Part shown: piece after piece, positions 27,556 through 36,891 of the stretch
Layout of the letters: each line of letters opens with the position of its first letter
Position numbering within the stretch: position 1 is the stretch's first letter
From: Gammaproteobacteria bacterium
GTDB lineage: Bacteria > Pseudomonadota > Gammaproteobacteria > Pseudomonadales > Azotimanducaceae
Direction: 5' to 3'
DNA length: 51,072 nt
Assembly (NCBI GenBank): GCA_002731575.1
Contig: PCCE01000070.1
Span: forward strand, 1-51,072
The notes under the pieces: generated by a model
Told to the model about the DNA's origin: nothing
Databases searched by the model: none
Seen by the model: the letters and a program-made list of their open reading frames with translations, nothing else
Position numbers and translations under genes: made by a program

Positions 27556-29334
27556 ATGACAGACGTAATACGCATCGCTAACTGCAGTGGTTTCTATGGC
27601 GACCGCTTGGACGCTGCCAGAGAGATGGTCGAAGGCGGCCCTATCGATGTGCTCACAGGTGACTATCTGGCCGAGTTGACCATGTCGATTTTGTACAACC
27701 AAAAACAAAGCCGCGGCGAAGATACGGGCTATGTTGGCACTTTCCTAAAACAGGTGAAGGACGTTGCCAGCCTGTGTGCCGAAAAGAACATAAAAATCGT
27801 TAGTAATGCTGGAGGCCTAAACCCCAAGAGTATGGCCACCGAGGTAGAAAAAATTCTGGCGGAACTGGGCCTGGACCTGAAAGTTGCCTATATCGACGGC
27901 GATGATCTGCTCAGAGATTTATCGCAACTGCAGGACGATGGCGAAGCCTTCACCAACTTAGATACCCAGCAGGCGCTTAGCGATACCGACCAAACAGCAC
28001 TTACGGCAAACGCCTATTTGGGTGGCTGGGGTATTAAAGAAGCCTTGGATCAAGGCGCGGATATTGTGATCTGCCCAAGAGTCACCGACGCCGCCGTAGT
28101 AATTGGTCCGGCGGCATGGAAGTTCAACTGGCAGCGCAACGACTACGACGCCTTGGCTGGAGCATTGGCGGCCGGCCATATTATCGAGTGCGGGGCACAG
28201 TGCTGTGGCGGCAACTACGCCTTTTTCGAGGAGGTGCCCAGTTTCCGCAACGTGGGTTATCCCATTGCTGAAATTGAAGCCAGCGGCAATTTTACCGTAA
28301 CCAAGCACCCGGGCACCGGTGGGCTTATTTCTGAGGGCACGATAAAGGCCCAGTTACTGTATGAAATTTCCACACCGGCTTATTACAACCCAGACGTAAT
28401 CGCCCACTTCGACACCATGAACATAGAGCAAAGCGGCGACGACCGAGTATATGTCAGTGGCTGCCGAGGCAGCAGTCCGCCGCCAACGCATAAGGTCTGT
28501 TTCAACACCCAAGGTCTGTATAAGCAGTCTATGGAAGTGCTGCTGACGGGCCTGGATATTGAAGCGAAAGCCGAGCGCTATTTGGATGCGGTGTTCTACA
28601 ACCTTGGTGGCCGCGAGCAGTTCGATGATATCGATATTCAACTGATTCGCAGCGACCACGAAGACCCAGCAAGTAATGAAGTGGCCCACGCAGCCCTGCG
28701 GGTGACCATTACCGGCGAAGACCCGAACAAGTTCGGGCGTATTTTTACTGCCAAAACCACAGAACTGGGTCTGGCCTGCATTCCCGGCAATACTGGCCGT
28801 GGCGCGGCTGGTTTCAATGGCGGGCCAGCCATTATCCACTGGCCTGCTCTCATCGACAGCAAGTGCCTTACCGAACGTGTGCACTTTGGCGGCCAAACCA
28901 CGGAAGTGCTGCCAACCCAGCGGCTGGGCTTGGAAGAAATTTATTACCAAGAGGTGCCATCGAATATTGCCCCCGCGCCAACAGGGCCTGCTGTGCGAGT
29001 TCCCTTTGGCCGCCTATTTGGTACCCGCTCCGGCGACAAGGGCGGCAACGCCAACTGCGGGGTTTGGGCGCGAAGCGACGAAGCCTACAGTTTTCTGTAT
29101 GCGTACCTAACAGTGGAAGAGTTCAAGCGGCTGGTGCCTGACTTTGGGCAGTATGAGGTTGAGCGCTACGATATGCCCAACCTGCGCGCCATGAACTTCT
29201 ATATTAAGGGAGTGCTGGGTACCGGCGCTGCGTCGAACCACCGCATCGACAAGCAGGCAAAGTCGCTGGGCGAATATCTGCGCGCCAAATATATTGAGGT
29301 GCCCGAGGTACTGGCCAAGGGCATAGGGCACTAA
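27556..29334 (+). CDS. AtuA-like protein (DUF1446 acyclic terpene utilisation family)
   Basis: A 592-residue protein. The first ~450 residues match the AtuA/DUF1446 family (IRIANCSGFYGDR, LTGDYLAELTMSIL, SNAGGLNPKSMA, ICPRVTDAAVVIGPAAW, ECGAQCCGGN). The last ~100 residues (GTRSGDKGGNANCGVWA onwards) form the AtuA-associated ferredoxin-like domain. AtuA is required for citronellol/geraniol growth in Pseudomonas but its reaction is unknown. The start at 27556 follows AAAGGGGG; the frame stays open upstream into the hydratase gene but that part is not conserved. It is the last gene of the plus-strand operon and ends at a hairpin facing the convergent carboxylase. Confidence 0.88.
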   Translation: MTDVIRIANCSGFYGDRLDAAREMVEGGPIDVLTGDYLAELTMSILYNQKQSRGEDTGYVGTFLKQVKDVASLCAEKNIKIVSNAGGLNPKSMATEVEKILAELGLDLKVAYIDGDDLLRDLSQLQDDGEAFTNLDTQQALSDTDQTALTANAYLGGWGIKEALDQGADIVICPRVTDAAVVIGPAAWKFNWQRNDYDALAGALAAGHIIECGAQCCGGNYAFFEEVPSFRNVGYPIAEIEASGNFTVTKHPGTGGLISEGTIKAQLLYEISTPAYYNPDVIAHFDTMNIEQSGDDRVYVSGCRGSSPPPTHKVCFNTQGLYKQSMEVLLTGLDIEAKAERYLDAVFYNLGGREQFDDIDIQLIRSDHEDPASNEVAHAALRVTITGEDPNKFGRIFTAKTTELGLACIPGNTGRGAAGFNGGPAIIHWPALIDSKCLTERVHFGGQTTEVLPTQRLGLEEIYYQEVPSNIAPAPTGPAVRVPFGRLFGTRSGDKGGNANCGVWARSDEAYSFLYAYLTVEEFKRLVPDFGQYEVERYDMPNLRAMNFYIKGVLGTGAASNHRIDKQAKSLGEYLRAKYIEVPEVLAKGIGH

Positions 29335-29345
29335 GCTATAAGCAG

Positions 29346-29387
29346 AGCGCTCGGCTCAGTTTGCTGCAGCTAGCCGAGCTTAGCGCT
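29346..29387. terminator. Convergent hairpin between AtuA-like and fused carboxylase genes
   Basis: AGCGCTCGGCT (29346-29356) pairs with AGCCGAGCTTAGCGCT (29372-29387) with a small bulge. It occupies the 58-bp gap between two converging stop codons and would fold on either transcript. There is no T-run, so it may act as a weak or Rho-assisted bidirectional terminator. Confidence 0.55.
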
Positions 29388-29392
29388 TCCGC

Positions 29393-32300
29393 TTACCAGG
29401 TATCGACGAAGGGGTATTTTTTTTCAGTGCGCTGGGGTACCGGGGGCAGTCGCTTCAGGCTCTGGGCTACCCATGAGCGCGTTTCAACTGGGTCAATAAC
29501 ATCGTCTAGTCCACCACCTGTGGCAGCATTCACCGCCTTTGCGGATTCGTAAGCGCGATCCACGCGGCGCTGAAACTCATTCGCACGCTCTTGTGGGTCT
29601 TCGATGGCCATCAACTCGTTGCGGTAACCCAGCTTTACCGACCCCTCGATATTCATGCCCGCGAATTCTGCCGTTGGCCAAGCTACGGTGAAGAAGCCCG
29701 CTAGGGCGCTGGCACCGCACATGGCCTGCACACCAAGCCCATAGGCCTTACGCACGATGACACCAAACATTGGTGTGGTCAGATTTGCTCCAGCGTTAAA
29801 CATGCGAACGCAGTGGCGCACTAGAGCAGTGGCTTCCACATCCGGGCCCACCATCATGCCCGGGCAGTCCATCAGGCTAAGTATGGGAATATCAAACGCG
29901 TCACAAAGCTGAATAAAGCGCGCACCTTTGTCAGCACCGTCCGAGTCGATAGCGCCTGCTAGGTGATGGGGGTTATTTGCAATTACACCCATGGGCTTGC
30001 CTTCCACCCGGATAAAGCAGGTGATGACGCCAACACCAAAGTCTTTGCGAATCTCCAGCACGGAATCTACGTCCGCTACGGTGTCGATAATTTCGCGCAT
30101 ATCGTAAAGCCGCAGCCGGTTCTCAGGGACTATGTGCCGCAGCTTACGCTGATCTGGTGCAGTCCAATCTTGCCGAGTGCCTTGGAAATAACTGAGATAT
30201 TTCTTCGCCACATGAACCGCTTCAGCTTCGTCTTCCACCAGAATGTCCACTACCCCATTGGGAACTTGGAAGGACATTGGGCCGACTTCTTCAGGGGTAT
30301 AAATGCCCAGCCCGCCGCCCTCGATCATGGCGGGTCCGCCCATGGCAATGGTGGAATCCTTGGTAGCGATAATCACATCACAGCAGGCCAGTAACGCCGT
30401 GTTCCCTGCGAAGCAGCGACCGTGATTTACCCCTACCAAGGGCACGGCACCAGAGAGTTTGGAGAACGTGGTGAAGGTTGGCGTATCAAAGGCCACCGCC
30501 GGGCCAGTGCTATCGTCGCCCGGGCGGCCACCACCGCCTTCACCGAACAAAATCAGTGGGATACGCCAGCGCAGCGCCAGCTCGAACATGCGATCTTGCT
30601 TATAGTGATTACGCGCGCCCTGAGTACCCGCCAGTACGGTGTAGTCGTAATGCACTACCATGGCACGCGCCGCTTCATCGCCAAACAGGTCGGCGTTAAT
30701 CGAACCGGTACCAGCTACTACCCCATCGCCCGGAGTGCGCTCGCGCAGCGATTGCATATCGTGACGTTTATGCTGCCGCGCTACCACCAACGGCCAATAC
30801 TCTTTGAAAGAACCCGGGTCCATTAACTCGGCAATGTTTTCACGTGGCATACGACCGCCTCGGGCATGGCGCTTGGCCACTGCCTCTTGACGATTCTCAT
30901 CTAGCGTATAGGCGTGACGGTCGAGGTTTTCCTGCAAATCGCCGCGAATATGGTCCGGGTCGATCACCTCGTCCACAACCGCCTTGCCGCCGCTTACCTG
31001 AGCCTCCTCGACAAATACGATGGGATAGTTCTCCCGCACCACATCGCCTTCGCTCATGGTCACCTGCCGGACAATGCCGTCAAAATCTGCGGCTATCACA
31101 TGCTCCATCTTCATGGCTTCGACTACGGCAAGCTGTTGCCCAGCACGCACTTCGTCGCCACTTTGCACATCGATGGCCACAATGGTGCCCTGAATTGGCG
31201 AACTAACGCCAACAGAGCCATCAGGCCCGGCGATAACTGCTGCCTCTTGGCTTATCTCGGCGTGCCTGTTTTTCATTTGCGCATCGTGGGCAAACAATGC
31301 TAACGGATCAGATGTATCGACTCTTGCGCCAGCGAAACCGTCACCCTGATTCGCGCCCTGACTGGCAACGAAGCGCTCGCGCTCTCCTGAGGGCGCCGCC
31401 AGTAACTGCATCTGCTGGTCTACCCAGCGGGTATGAATAGCACCATCAACAAAGTCTGGATGGCTGAGAATGTTTTGCAAAAACTGGGTGTTGGCACTGA
31501 GGCCCTCAATACGAAATTCTGCAAGGGCACGCACGGTCTTGGCGCACACTGCGGCAAATTCAGGCGCATTGGAGGAGACAATGACCTTGGCCAGTAAGGA
31601 GTCGAAAGCCGTCGATGTCTGATAGCCGTTGTAACCAAAGCCATCTACCCGCACGCCGGGGCCGCTGGGTGGCTCATAGGCTGTTAGCGTGCCCGAGGCA
31701 GGCAAAACGCTGCCGTCAGGGCGCAAGGTCTCCATGTTGACCCGGGCCTGTATCGCATAACCACGGCATGTTGCACCGTTGTGCAGGTTCACATCTTGCA
31801 GCGACTCACCGGCAGCGACGCGAATCTGGCTTTGTACCAGATCTACCCCGGTGACGGCTTCGGTCACCGTATGCTCAACCTGTAGCCGGGCATTGGCCTC
31901 AATAAAAACAAACTCGGGACCATTACCAGCTACATTGACCAAAAATTCGAAGGTACCCAAGCTCTGGTAGCCTTGCTGGGAAGCAAAGCGCACTGCCGCA
32001 TCGATAATTCGCTGCCGCAACTGTTCGTCTAGTGCGGGCGCCGGTGCGATTTCTACTACTTTCTGGTTGCGTCGTTGGGCCGAACACTCGCGCTCGCCAA
32101 GGTGCGTTACATTACCCCCAGCGTCGCCAATAATTTGCACTTCTACATGGCGCGCCTGCTGCATAAAAACTTCGACGTACACATCCTCAATACCAAAGGC
32201 GGCTTTAGCCTCTGACTGACAGCGCGCAAAAGCCTCTGCCAGCGCGTCTTTCTCGGTAACCGCACGAGTGCCTCGGCCACCACCACCGGCGAGGGCCTTA

Positions 32301-32767
32301 ATAATAATGCCCTTGGGGTGGGCGTCGAAAAATGCTTCTGCCTCAGCGAGGGTTACGGCTTGATCAATACCGGGTAGCACCGGCACGTCGGCAGCGATAG
32401 CCGCTTCGCGCGCGCGCGCCTTGTCACCAAATAAACTCAGATGCTCAGGGGTGGGACCAATAAAGGTAATGCCAGCGGCGGCACATTGCGCAGCAAACTC
32501 TGCTTGTTCCGACAGAAAACCGTAGCCCGGGTGAATGGCGTCGCAGTCGCTGGCTTGGGCCGCTGCAATTACCGCCGGTATATCTAGGTAAGCACGGGCA
32601 CCCAGCCCCACCAGCGGCACCGCCGCATCCGCCACCTTGGTATGCAAACTGGTGGCATCGTCTTCAGAGTGCACGGCGACCGTGCGCAGGCCTAAATCTT
32701 GGGCAGCACGCGCAATACGTATCGCGATTTCTCCACGGTTCGCGATGAGTACACCGTTAAAACTCAT
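29393..32767 (-). CDS. Single-chain acyl-CoA carboxylase (BC–BCCP–CT fusion, long-chain type)
   Basis: A 1124-residue polypeptide holding all three carboxylase activities. The biotin carboxylase domain spans about 1-450 (VLIANRGEIAIRI, HPGYGFLSE, KALAGGGGRGTR, EANARLQVEHTVTE). The carrier domain has EAMKMEH with the biotin Lys at 553. The carboxyltransferase domain spans about 600-1124 (GGRMPRENI, FGEGGGGRPGDDS, ANNPHHLAGAID, DCPGMMVGPDVE, MFGVIVRKAYGLG). This is the order and size of single-chain long-chain acyl-CoA carboxylases described in mycobacteria and some proteobacteria. It is monocistronic, converges on the AtuA operon, and is the second complete carboxylase within 10 kb. The 286 bp upstream (32768-33053) hold no other gene. 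Confidence 0.92.
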   Translation of the reverse strand: MSFNGVLIANRGEIAIRIARAAQDLGLRTVAVHSEDDATSLHTKVADAAVPLVGLGARAYLDIPAVIAAAQASDCDAIHPGYGFLSEQAEFAAQCAAAGITFIGPTPEHLSLFGDKARAREAAIAADVPVLPGIDQAVTLAEAEAFFDAHPKGIIIKALAGGGGRGTRAVTEKDALAEAFARCQSEAKAAFGIEDVYVEVFMQQARHVEVQIIGDAGGNVTHLGERECSAQRRNQKVVEIAPAPALDEQLRQRIIDAAVRFASQQGYQSLGTFEFLVNVAGNGPEFVFIEANARLQVEHTVTEAVTGVDLVQSQIRVAAGESLQDVNLHNGATCRGYAIQARVNMETLRPDGSVLPASGTLTAYEPPSGPGVRVDGFGYNGYQTSTAFDSLLAKVIVSSNAPEFAAVCAKTVRALAEFRIEGLSANTQFLQNILSHPDFVDGAIHTRWVDQQMQLLAAPSGERERFVASQGANQGDGFAGARVDTSDPLALFAHDAQMKNRHAEISQEAAVIAGPDGSVGVSSPIQGTIVAIDVQSGDEVRAGQQLAVVEAMKMEHVIAADFDGIVRQVTMSEGDVVRENYPIVFVEEAQVSGGKAVVDEVIDPDHIRGDLQENLDRHAYTLDENRQEAVAKRHARGGRMPRENIAELMDPGSFKEYWPLVVARQHKRHDMQSLRERTPGDGVVAGTGSINADLFGDEAARAMVVHYDYTVLAGTQGARNHYKQDRMFELALRWRIPLILFGEGGGGRPGDDSTGPAVAFDTPTFTTFSKLSGAVPLVGVNHGRCFAGNTALLACCDVIIATKDSTIAMGGPAMIEGGGLGIYTPEEVGPMSFQVPNGVVDILVEDEAEAVHVAKKYLSYFQGTRQDWTAPDQRKLRHIVPENRLRLYDMREIIDTVADVDSVLEIRKDFGVGVITCFIRVEGKPMGVIANNPHHLAGAIDSDGADKGARFIQLCDAFDIPILSLMDCPGMMVGPDVEATALVRHCVRMFNAGANLTTPMFGVIVRKAYGLGVQAMCGASALAGFFTVAWPTAEFAGMNIEGSVKLGYRNELMAIEDPQERANEFQRRVDRAYESAKAVNAATGGGLDDVIDPVETRSWVAQSLKRLPPVPQRTEKKYPFVDTW

Positions 32768-33053
32768 AGTCTTCTCTCTTTGTTATTTTATCGTGGGCTC
32801 GCGCCTGCCGGCTAATACCTAGCCGCCGGCTTGGGAATGGCGCAGCGCTGTTCCGGTCCTATCATCGACACCTAGACCTACGCTGGCGTCCATAGAGAAC
32901 CCGCACGGATCACTGTGTGGCAAGTTGGCCGCTCCCCTCAAAATTCCCTTCAGACTTGAGTATGTGCGAATTCACGGCCTGCCGCGAGTAGCATAGGGGA
33001 AAGAATGAAGAACCCTCGGTATAAAGTGTCTTGGTGCCAGGGAAGCAAGGTGG

Positions 33054-33626
33054 TCAGGCTAAGATATTAGCCAAACCCGGTTTGTTTTCGGCGATTTCTG
33101 CCGCAGTCAGACCGCTGAGTTCATAGGGTAGTACTACCCAGCGATCGGTCTCATGCAGATAGTAGTCGAGTTCATCGCCATCGCTGTCGGCATGCTTCCA
33201 AAGCGCAGCGACGCGCACCTCTTGAGGCATATTGCGGCGCAGACCCGTGCGCAACCGTTCCAGCACTGCCTTACTGTGCCGACCAGTGCGATAAACGTCA
33301 TCCACTATAAGCAGCCTGTCTGAAGCATCTAAAGAATCTAGCGCAAAGCTCTTGCCGTGCACGCGGATTTGCTCCGAGCTAGCAATGGAGTTTTCGTACT
33401 GAACGCGTCCGCCATAGGAGGTACGTATGGTCGTGTGCTGGGTAGGCACCCCCAAATAGGCCAAGCATTCCTGCACCACTAGGGCCACGGTGCTACCGCC
33501 GCGCCACAGCCCCACCACGAAAGTCGGCCGGAACCCGTCGGCATAAATTTTTTCGCCTAGCCGGTAGGCGTCAAGAATTTGAGTTTGCTCATCAACAAAA
33601 ATTTTATCGGTTGCTGTTTCGTTCAT
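33054..33626 (-). CDS. Purine-type phosphoribosyltransferase A
   Basis: A 190-residue type I phosphoribosyltransferase. The PRPP-binding loop reads LLIVDDVYRTGRHSKAV (about residues 105-121); relative to its neighbour paralogue, Asp is replaced by Arg and the terminal Thr by His, so PRPP handling may differ. N-terminal FVVGLWRGGSTVALVVQEC is shared with the divergent paralogue at 33750. Members of this group salvage hypoxanthine, guanine or xanthine to nucleotides. The two genes are divergent with 123 bp between their starts. Context (purine permeases, adenine deaminase) supports a purine substrate. Confidence 0.82.
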   Translation of the reverse strand: MNETATDKIFVDEQTQILDAYRLGEKIYADGFRPTFVVGLWRGGSTVALVVQECLAYLGVPTQHTTIRTSYGGRVQYENSIASSEQIRVHGKSFALDSLDASDRLLIVDDVYRTGRHSKAVLERLRTGLRRNMPQEVRVAALWKHADSDGDELDYYLHETDRWVVLPYELSGLTAAEIAENKPGLANILA

Positions 33627-33749
33627 TCGATTACCGCTGCAAAATTCACGTACACTCTGTTCATTCGTTGATCAGCCTGGATAAACCCCTGACGCCTTAA
33701 GGTCTTGTGGGTAACTCCAGCTGATCCGGTTAAATTTACAATACGAACT

Positions 33750-34310
33750 ATGACTGACAAGCACTATTTAGACGCCGACCAACTACTGCACGATTCCTTT
33801 CGCCTTGCCCACGAGGTGTATAGCGACGGTTATCGTCCAACCTTTATCATGGCGCTGTGGCGAGGTGGCGCACCCATCGGCCTACCAGTTCAAGAATACT
33901 TCGCTTTCCGCGACATCGCCACAGACCACATATTGATTCGCACCAGTTCCTATGAAGGCATAGACAATCAGGCCCGCACGGTACGCATCTTTGGACTGAG
34001 CTATCTGGTAAAAAATCTCTCCCAAGAAGACCACGTGCTCATTGTTGACGATGTTTACGACACCGGTCGAACCATTCAATCGATTCTGCAGGCCATGCAG
34101 GACAAGCTAAAACTGAACATGCCCAAGGAAGTCCGTGTGGCGGTGCCTTATTACAAACCCAGCCGCAACGAGACCACTCGTGTACCCGATTACTTTCTCT
34201 ATGAAAGTGATCAGTGGTTGGTGTATCCGCACTCTATCGAAGGCCTAAGCGCCGAAGAAATACGCGACAACAAACCCGGCATCTACGACATATTGGTCCG
34301 GCATCTCTAA
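33750..34310 (+). CDS. Purine-type phosphoribosyltransferase B
   Basis: A 186-residue paralogue of the divergent gene, with an orthodox PRPP loop VLIVDDVYDTGRTIQSI. FIMALWRGGAPIGLPVQEY at the N-terminus matches FVVGLWRGGSTVALVVQEC of copy A, and both end in a PGIYDIL/PGLANIL segment. ATG 33750 is preferred over an upstream in-frame GTG at 33705. It would convert a free purine base and PRPP to the nucleotide, in the cytoplasm. It converges on the purine nucleoside permease-like gene with 9 bp between stop codons. Confidence 0.85.
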   Translation: MTDKHYLDADQLLHDSFRLAHEVYSDGYRPTFIMALWRGGAPIGLPVQEYFAFRDIATDHILIRTSSYEGIDNQARTVRIFGLSYLVKNLSQEDHVLIVDDVYDTGRTIQSILQAMQDKLKLNMPKEVRVAVPYYKPSRNETTRVPDYFLYESDQWLVYPHSIEGLSAEEIRDNKPGIYDILVRHL

Positions 34311-34319
34311 CAGGCCTGC

Positions 34320-35435
34320 TTACTGTTGCACCGCAGCGCTCACACTCGGGGGTGCTACTGCATAGGTTTCCCAGTTGGCTAACAGCTCGTCGACAACCGT
34401 GGCACCTACCCGATAGACATTCTCTAGCGATGCCTGCAAGCCCGCAAAGCCGTCAGTTTCTCGCAACAAATTCTCCGCAGCGGAAAGACCCGGCGGCTGC
34501 ATGGTGTAATTGCTGCCGCCGCGCAGCACCATGAAACGGTCAACATCGACACGGCCAATGCGGTCCAGATAGGACAACGACTGATAGGTACCCGTTTCTT
34601 CCATACCGCTAGTGACAAAGTCTGTGGCGCCATCGGTCCAGTAGGCGACCCACTTGTTCGCCCAATCATTCATTATCGCGCCATGCCAGAAAGTCATGGC
34701 CGCAATATGGCCGCCGCGCAGTACGAAAGGTGGTAGCTGAGCGTTGGGGTGTTCGGTATACAGTTTGCTGGTCAACGCCAGCTCTGGCGGGTTCGATAGG
34801 GCCACATCCTTGGTCAATTCATAGGCCCAGTCCCGCAGTTGCGGGTTGGCCTGAAACATTTCACCTCGCGGCACTGGCCGGACCGGGTCGTAGGGGCTCT
34901 TAGTGCGCATGGCCAGATAACCCGTTTCCCATTCCTCAGGGATTTCTCTTGCATCAATCTCATAACCAAGGTCACCGTCCACCAAGTAGGAGGACCAAGC
35001 CACCGAACCAATGGACGCATCCTCGGGATCAATCCCTGCTATGCCAGCCACCATCCAATAGGCTTGGCGAAGATCAAAGCGTGGATCAAGACCCAGCGCC
35101 ATAATCGCCGACGCCGACTTCGCGGTACCAATGCCAGTAACCATGCCCAGCACTTTAGTCTCTGGGTTATAGAAAAGATCGTGGTGCGAATGAGGGAAGG
35201 CGAAGGGCTGCTGCAGCCCCTGACGGGCTTTCCAAAGCTGGAACTCGCCCGCCATGTCGCCTTCGTCAGCGCCAATTTCAAACATCGTAATGATTACCAC
35301 CCTTACCGGCACGGGCACCGGGGGCGTCCCAACATCTGCTACATCCGCTTGGATGGTTGCTGCCTGCATACATAGCAGTAGTGCGCAGGCAACGAGGCGG
35401 ATTTGATTCTTCAATCTTGATAGCAACACAGACAT
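34320..35435 (-). CDS. Exported purine nucleoside permease (NUP)-family protein
   Basis: A 371-residue protein of the NUP family, first described as a fungal purine nucleoside permease. Typical motifs are MFEIGADEGDMAGEFQLW, MVTGIGTAKSASAIMALG, WMVAGIAGIDPEDASIGSVAW and SGMEETGTY; the fold resembles nucleoside phosphorylases. A signal peptide (MSVLLSRLKNQIRLVACALLLCMQA) indicates export to the periplasm. The only strongly hydrophobic stretch is that signal peptide, so transport as a classical permease is unlikely and nucleoside binding or cleavage is more plausible. ATG 35435 follows GAGGAAG. It lies downstream of the NCS2 permease gene on the same strand, 92 bp away. Confidence 0.85.
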   Translation of the reverse strand: MSVLLSRLKNQIRLVACALLLCMQAATIQADVADVGTPPVPVPVRVVIITMFEIGADEGDMAGEFQLWKARQGLQQPFAFPHSHHDLFYNPETKVLGMVTGIGTAKSASAIMALGLDPRFDLRQAYWMVAGIAGIDPEDASIGSVAWSSYLVDGDLGYEIDAREIPEEWETGYLAMRTKSPYDPVRPVPRGEMFQANPQLRDWAYELTKDVALSNPPELALTSKLYTEHPNAQLPPFVLRGGHIAAMTFWHGAIMNDWANKWVAYWTDGATDFVTSGMEETGTYQSLSYLDRIGRVDVDRFMVLRGGSNYTMQPPGLSAAENLLRETDGFAGLQASLENVYRVGATVVDELLANWETYAVAPPSVSAAVQQ

Positions 35436-35527
35436 AAACTTCCTCTGATTTAATGCGCCTTTCACGAGTGCCGAGTAAGGGCTTGAGTGCTTAACCCAAC
35501 GCCAATGCCCAGCCCAGTATCCCGGAA

Positions 35528-36826
35528 CTAGATAAAGGCAAACTTCGCCGCGAACACCGCAGCGATGAAAATGATGGCCGCCGGAATTTCTCGGTAGCGT
35601 CCGGCAGCCGCCTTGATGATGACAAAGCTAATAAAGCCGATACCAATGCCATCGGCGATGGAAAAGCTAAACGGCATCATCAATGCGGTAATGATTGCCG
35701 GAGTAGCCTCGGTAATGTCTTCCCAGTCGATGCCCAGCAGGCTTTGCGCCATGGAGCCCGAAACAAAAAGCAGGGCCGCTGCGGCTGCGTAGGCGGGAAT
35801 GCTCTGAGCCAAGGGTGCAAACAGCAAACACAGCAAAAACAATGCGCCGATAACGACTGCGGTGAGGCCAGTGCGGCCTCCACTTTCGACACCTGCGGCG
35901 CTTTCCACATAGCTAGTGGTTGACGAGGTACCCATCAGTGCGCCAACTACTGTGGCGCTGGAGTCGGCGATAAGTGCACGGTTAAGGCGGCGCAACCTGC
36001 CCTCGGCATCTACCATCTTGGCGCGGGTGGCCACTGCAACCAAGGTTCCCGCTGTATCGAATAAATCAACTAACAGCAACGTTAAGATAATGCTGAGCAT
36101 GGAAATGTCCAGCGCCTGCACTATGTCTAGCTGCATAAATACCGGCTGCATAGACGGTGGCGCGGCAATGACGCCAACAAAATTTGCCTGACCGCTGAAC
36201 CAAGCGATTAGTGAAATAACACCCATGCCAATTATCACTGCACTGCGAATGCCCCGCGCGGCCATCGCCGTAATCGCGAAGAAGCCTAGGAGGGCCATCA
36301 CTGCTGCAAAGGATTTCAGATCACCCAAGGTAATAAAGGTTGCCGTGCTGGGCACCACGACCCCAGCATTTTTCAGAGCAATAAAGGCCAAAAAGAAACC
36401 AATGCCCGCAGCCATGCCGAGTTTCAAGTTGCGCGGAATAGAGTTAATCAACCATGCACGCAGAGGCGACAGACTGATCAGCACAAACAGGATGCCGGAG
36501 ATAAACACCGCTCCCAAGGCCGCTTGCCATGGCTGCCCGGAGCCGATAACCACCGCATAGGTAAAAAACGCATTCTGGCCCATACCCGGCGCGAGACCAA
36601 CGGGATAGTTCGCCAGCAGCCCCATTACCAAGCAACCAAAGGCCGCTGCAGTACAAGTAGCGACGAAGACCGCACCAAAGTCCATGCCAGCGTCGGATAA
36701 AATGAGCGGGTTCACCACCGTAATATAGGCCATGGCCAAAAACGTAGTAAGGCCAGCGTTGAGTTCCCTTGACACGGTAGTGCCACGGCCGACCAGATCA
36801 AAGTAGTCGTTTAGAAAATTTCCCAT
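35528..36826 (-). CDS. NCS2-family (AzgA-like) purine permease
   Basis: A 432-residue transporter with about 13 helices. AzgA-type signatures are present: ELNAGLTTFLAMAYITVVNPLILSDAG, GMGQNAFFTYAVV, LVDLFDTAGTLVAVA, GTSSTTSYVESAAGVE. Such proton symporters take up hypoxanthine, guanine or adenine across the inner membrane. The ATG at 36826 is chosen because homology begins there; an upstream in-frame GTG at 36883 adds an unconserved stretch. The leader carries a palindrome at 36832-36845 and a hairpin at 36862-36891. The NUP-family gene follows on the same strand. Confidence 0.9.
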   Translation of the reverse strand: MGNFLNDYFDLVGRGTTVSRELNAGLTTFLAMAYITVVNPLILSDAGMDFGAVFVATCTAAAFGCLVMGLLANYPVGLAPGMGQNAFFTYAVVIGSGQPWQAALGAVFISGILFVLISLSPLRAWLINSIPRNLKLGMAAGIGFFLAFIALKNAGVVVPSTATFITLGDLKSFAAVMALLGFFAITAMAARGIRSAVIIGMGVISLIAWFSGQANFVGVIAAPPSMQPVFMQLDIVQALDISMLSIILTLLLVDLFDTAGTLVAVATRAKMVDAEGRLRRLNRALIADSSATVVGALMGTSSTTSYVESAAGVESGGRTGLTAVVIGALFLLCLLFAPLAQSIPAYAAAAALLFVSGSMAQSLLGIDWEDITEATPAIITALMMPFSFSIADGIGIGFISFVIIKAAAGRYREIPAAIIFIAAVFAAKFAFI

Positions 36827-36831
36827 AGTAC

Positions 36832-36891
36832 TGTCTGAACAGACACTTCCTTTACGTTGAAAACAGCCGGGATGAACCGGCACGAACTGTT
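36832..36891 (-). promoter_or_regulatory. Structured leader of the NCS2 permease gene
   Basis: Two inverted repeats lie just before the permease ATG: TGTCTG-AA-CAGACA (36832-36845) and GCCGG-N6-CCGGC enclosed by AACAG/CTGTT arms (36862-36891). They could be operators or an mRNA structure affecting translation. They match no riboswitch I recognise. Confidence 0.35.
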
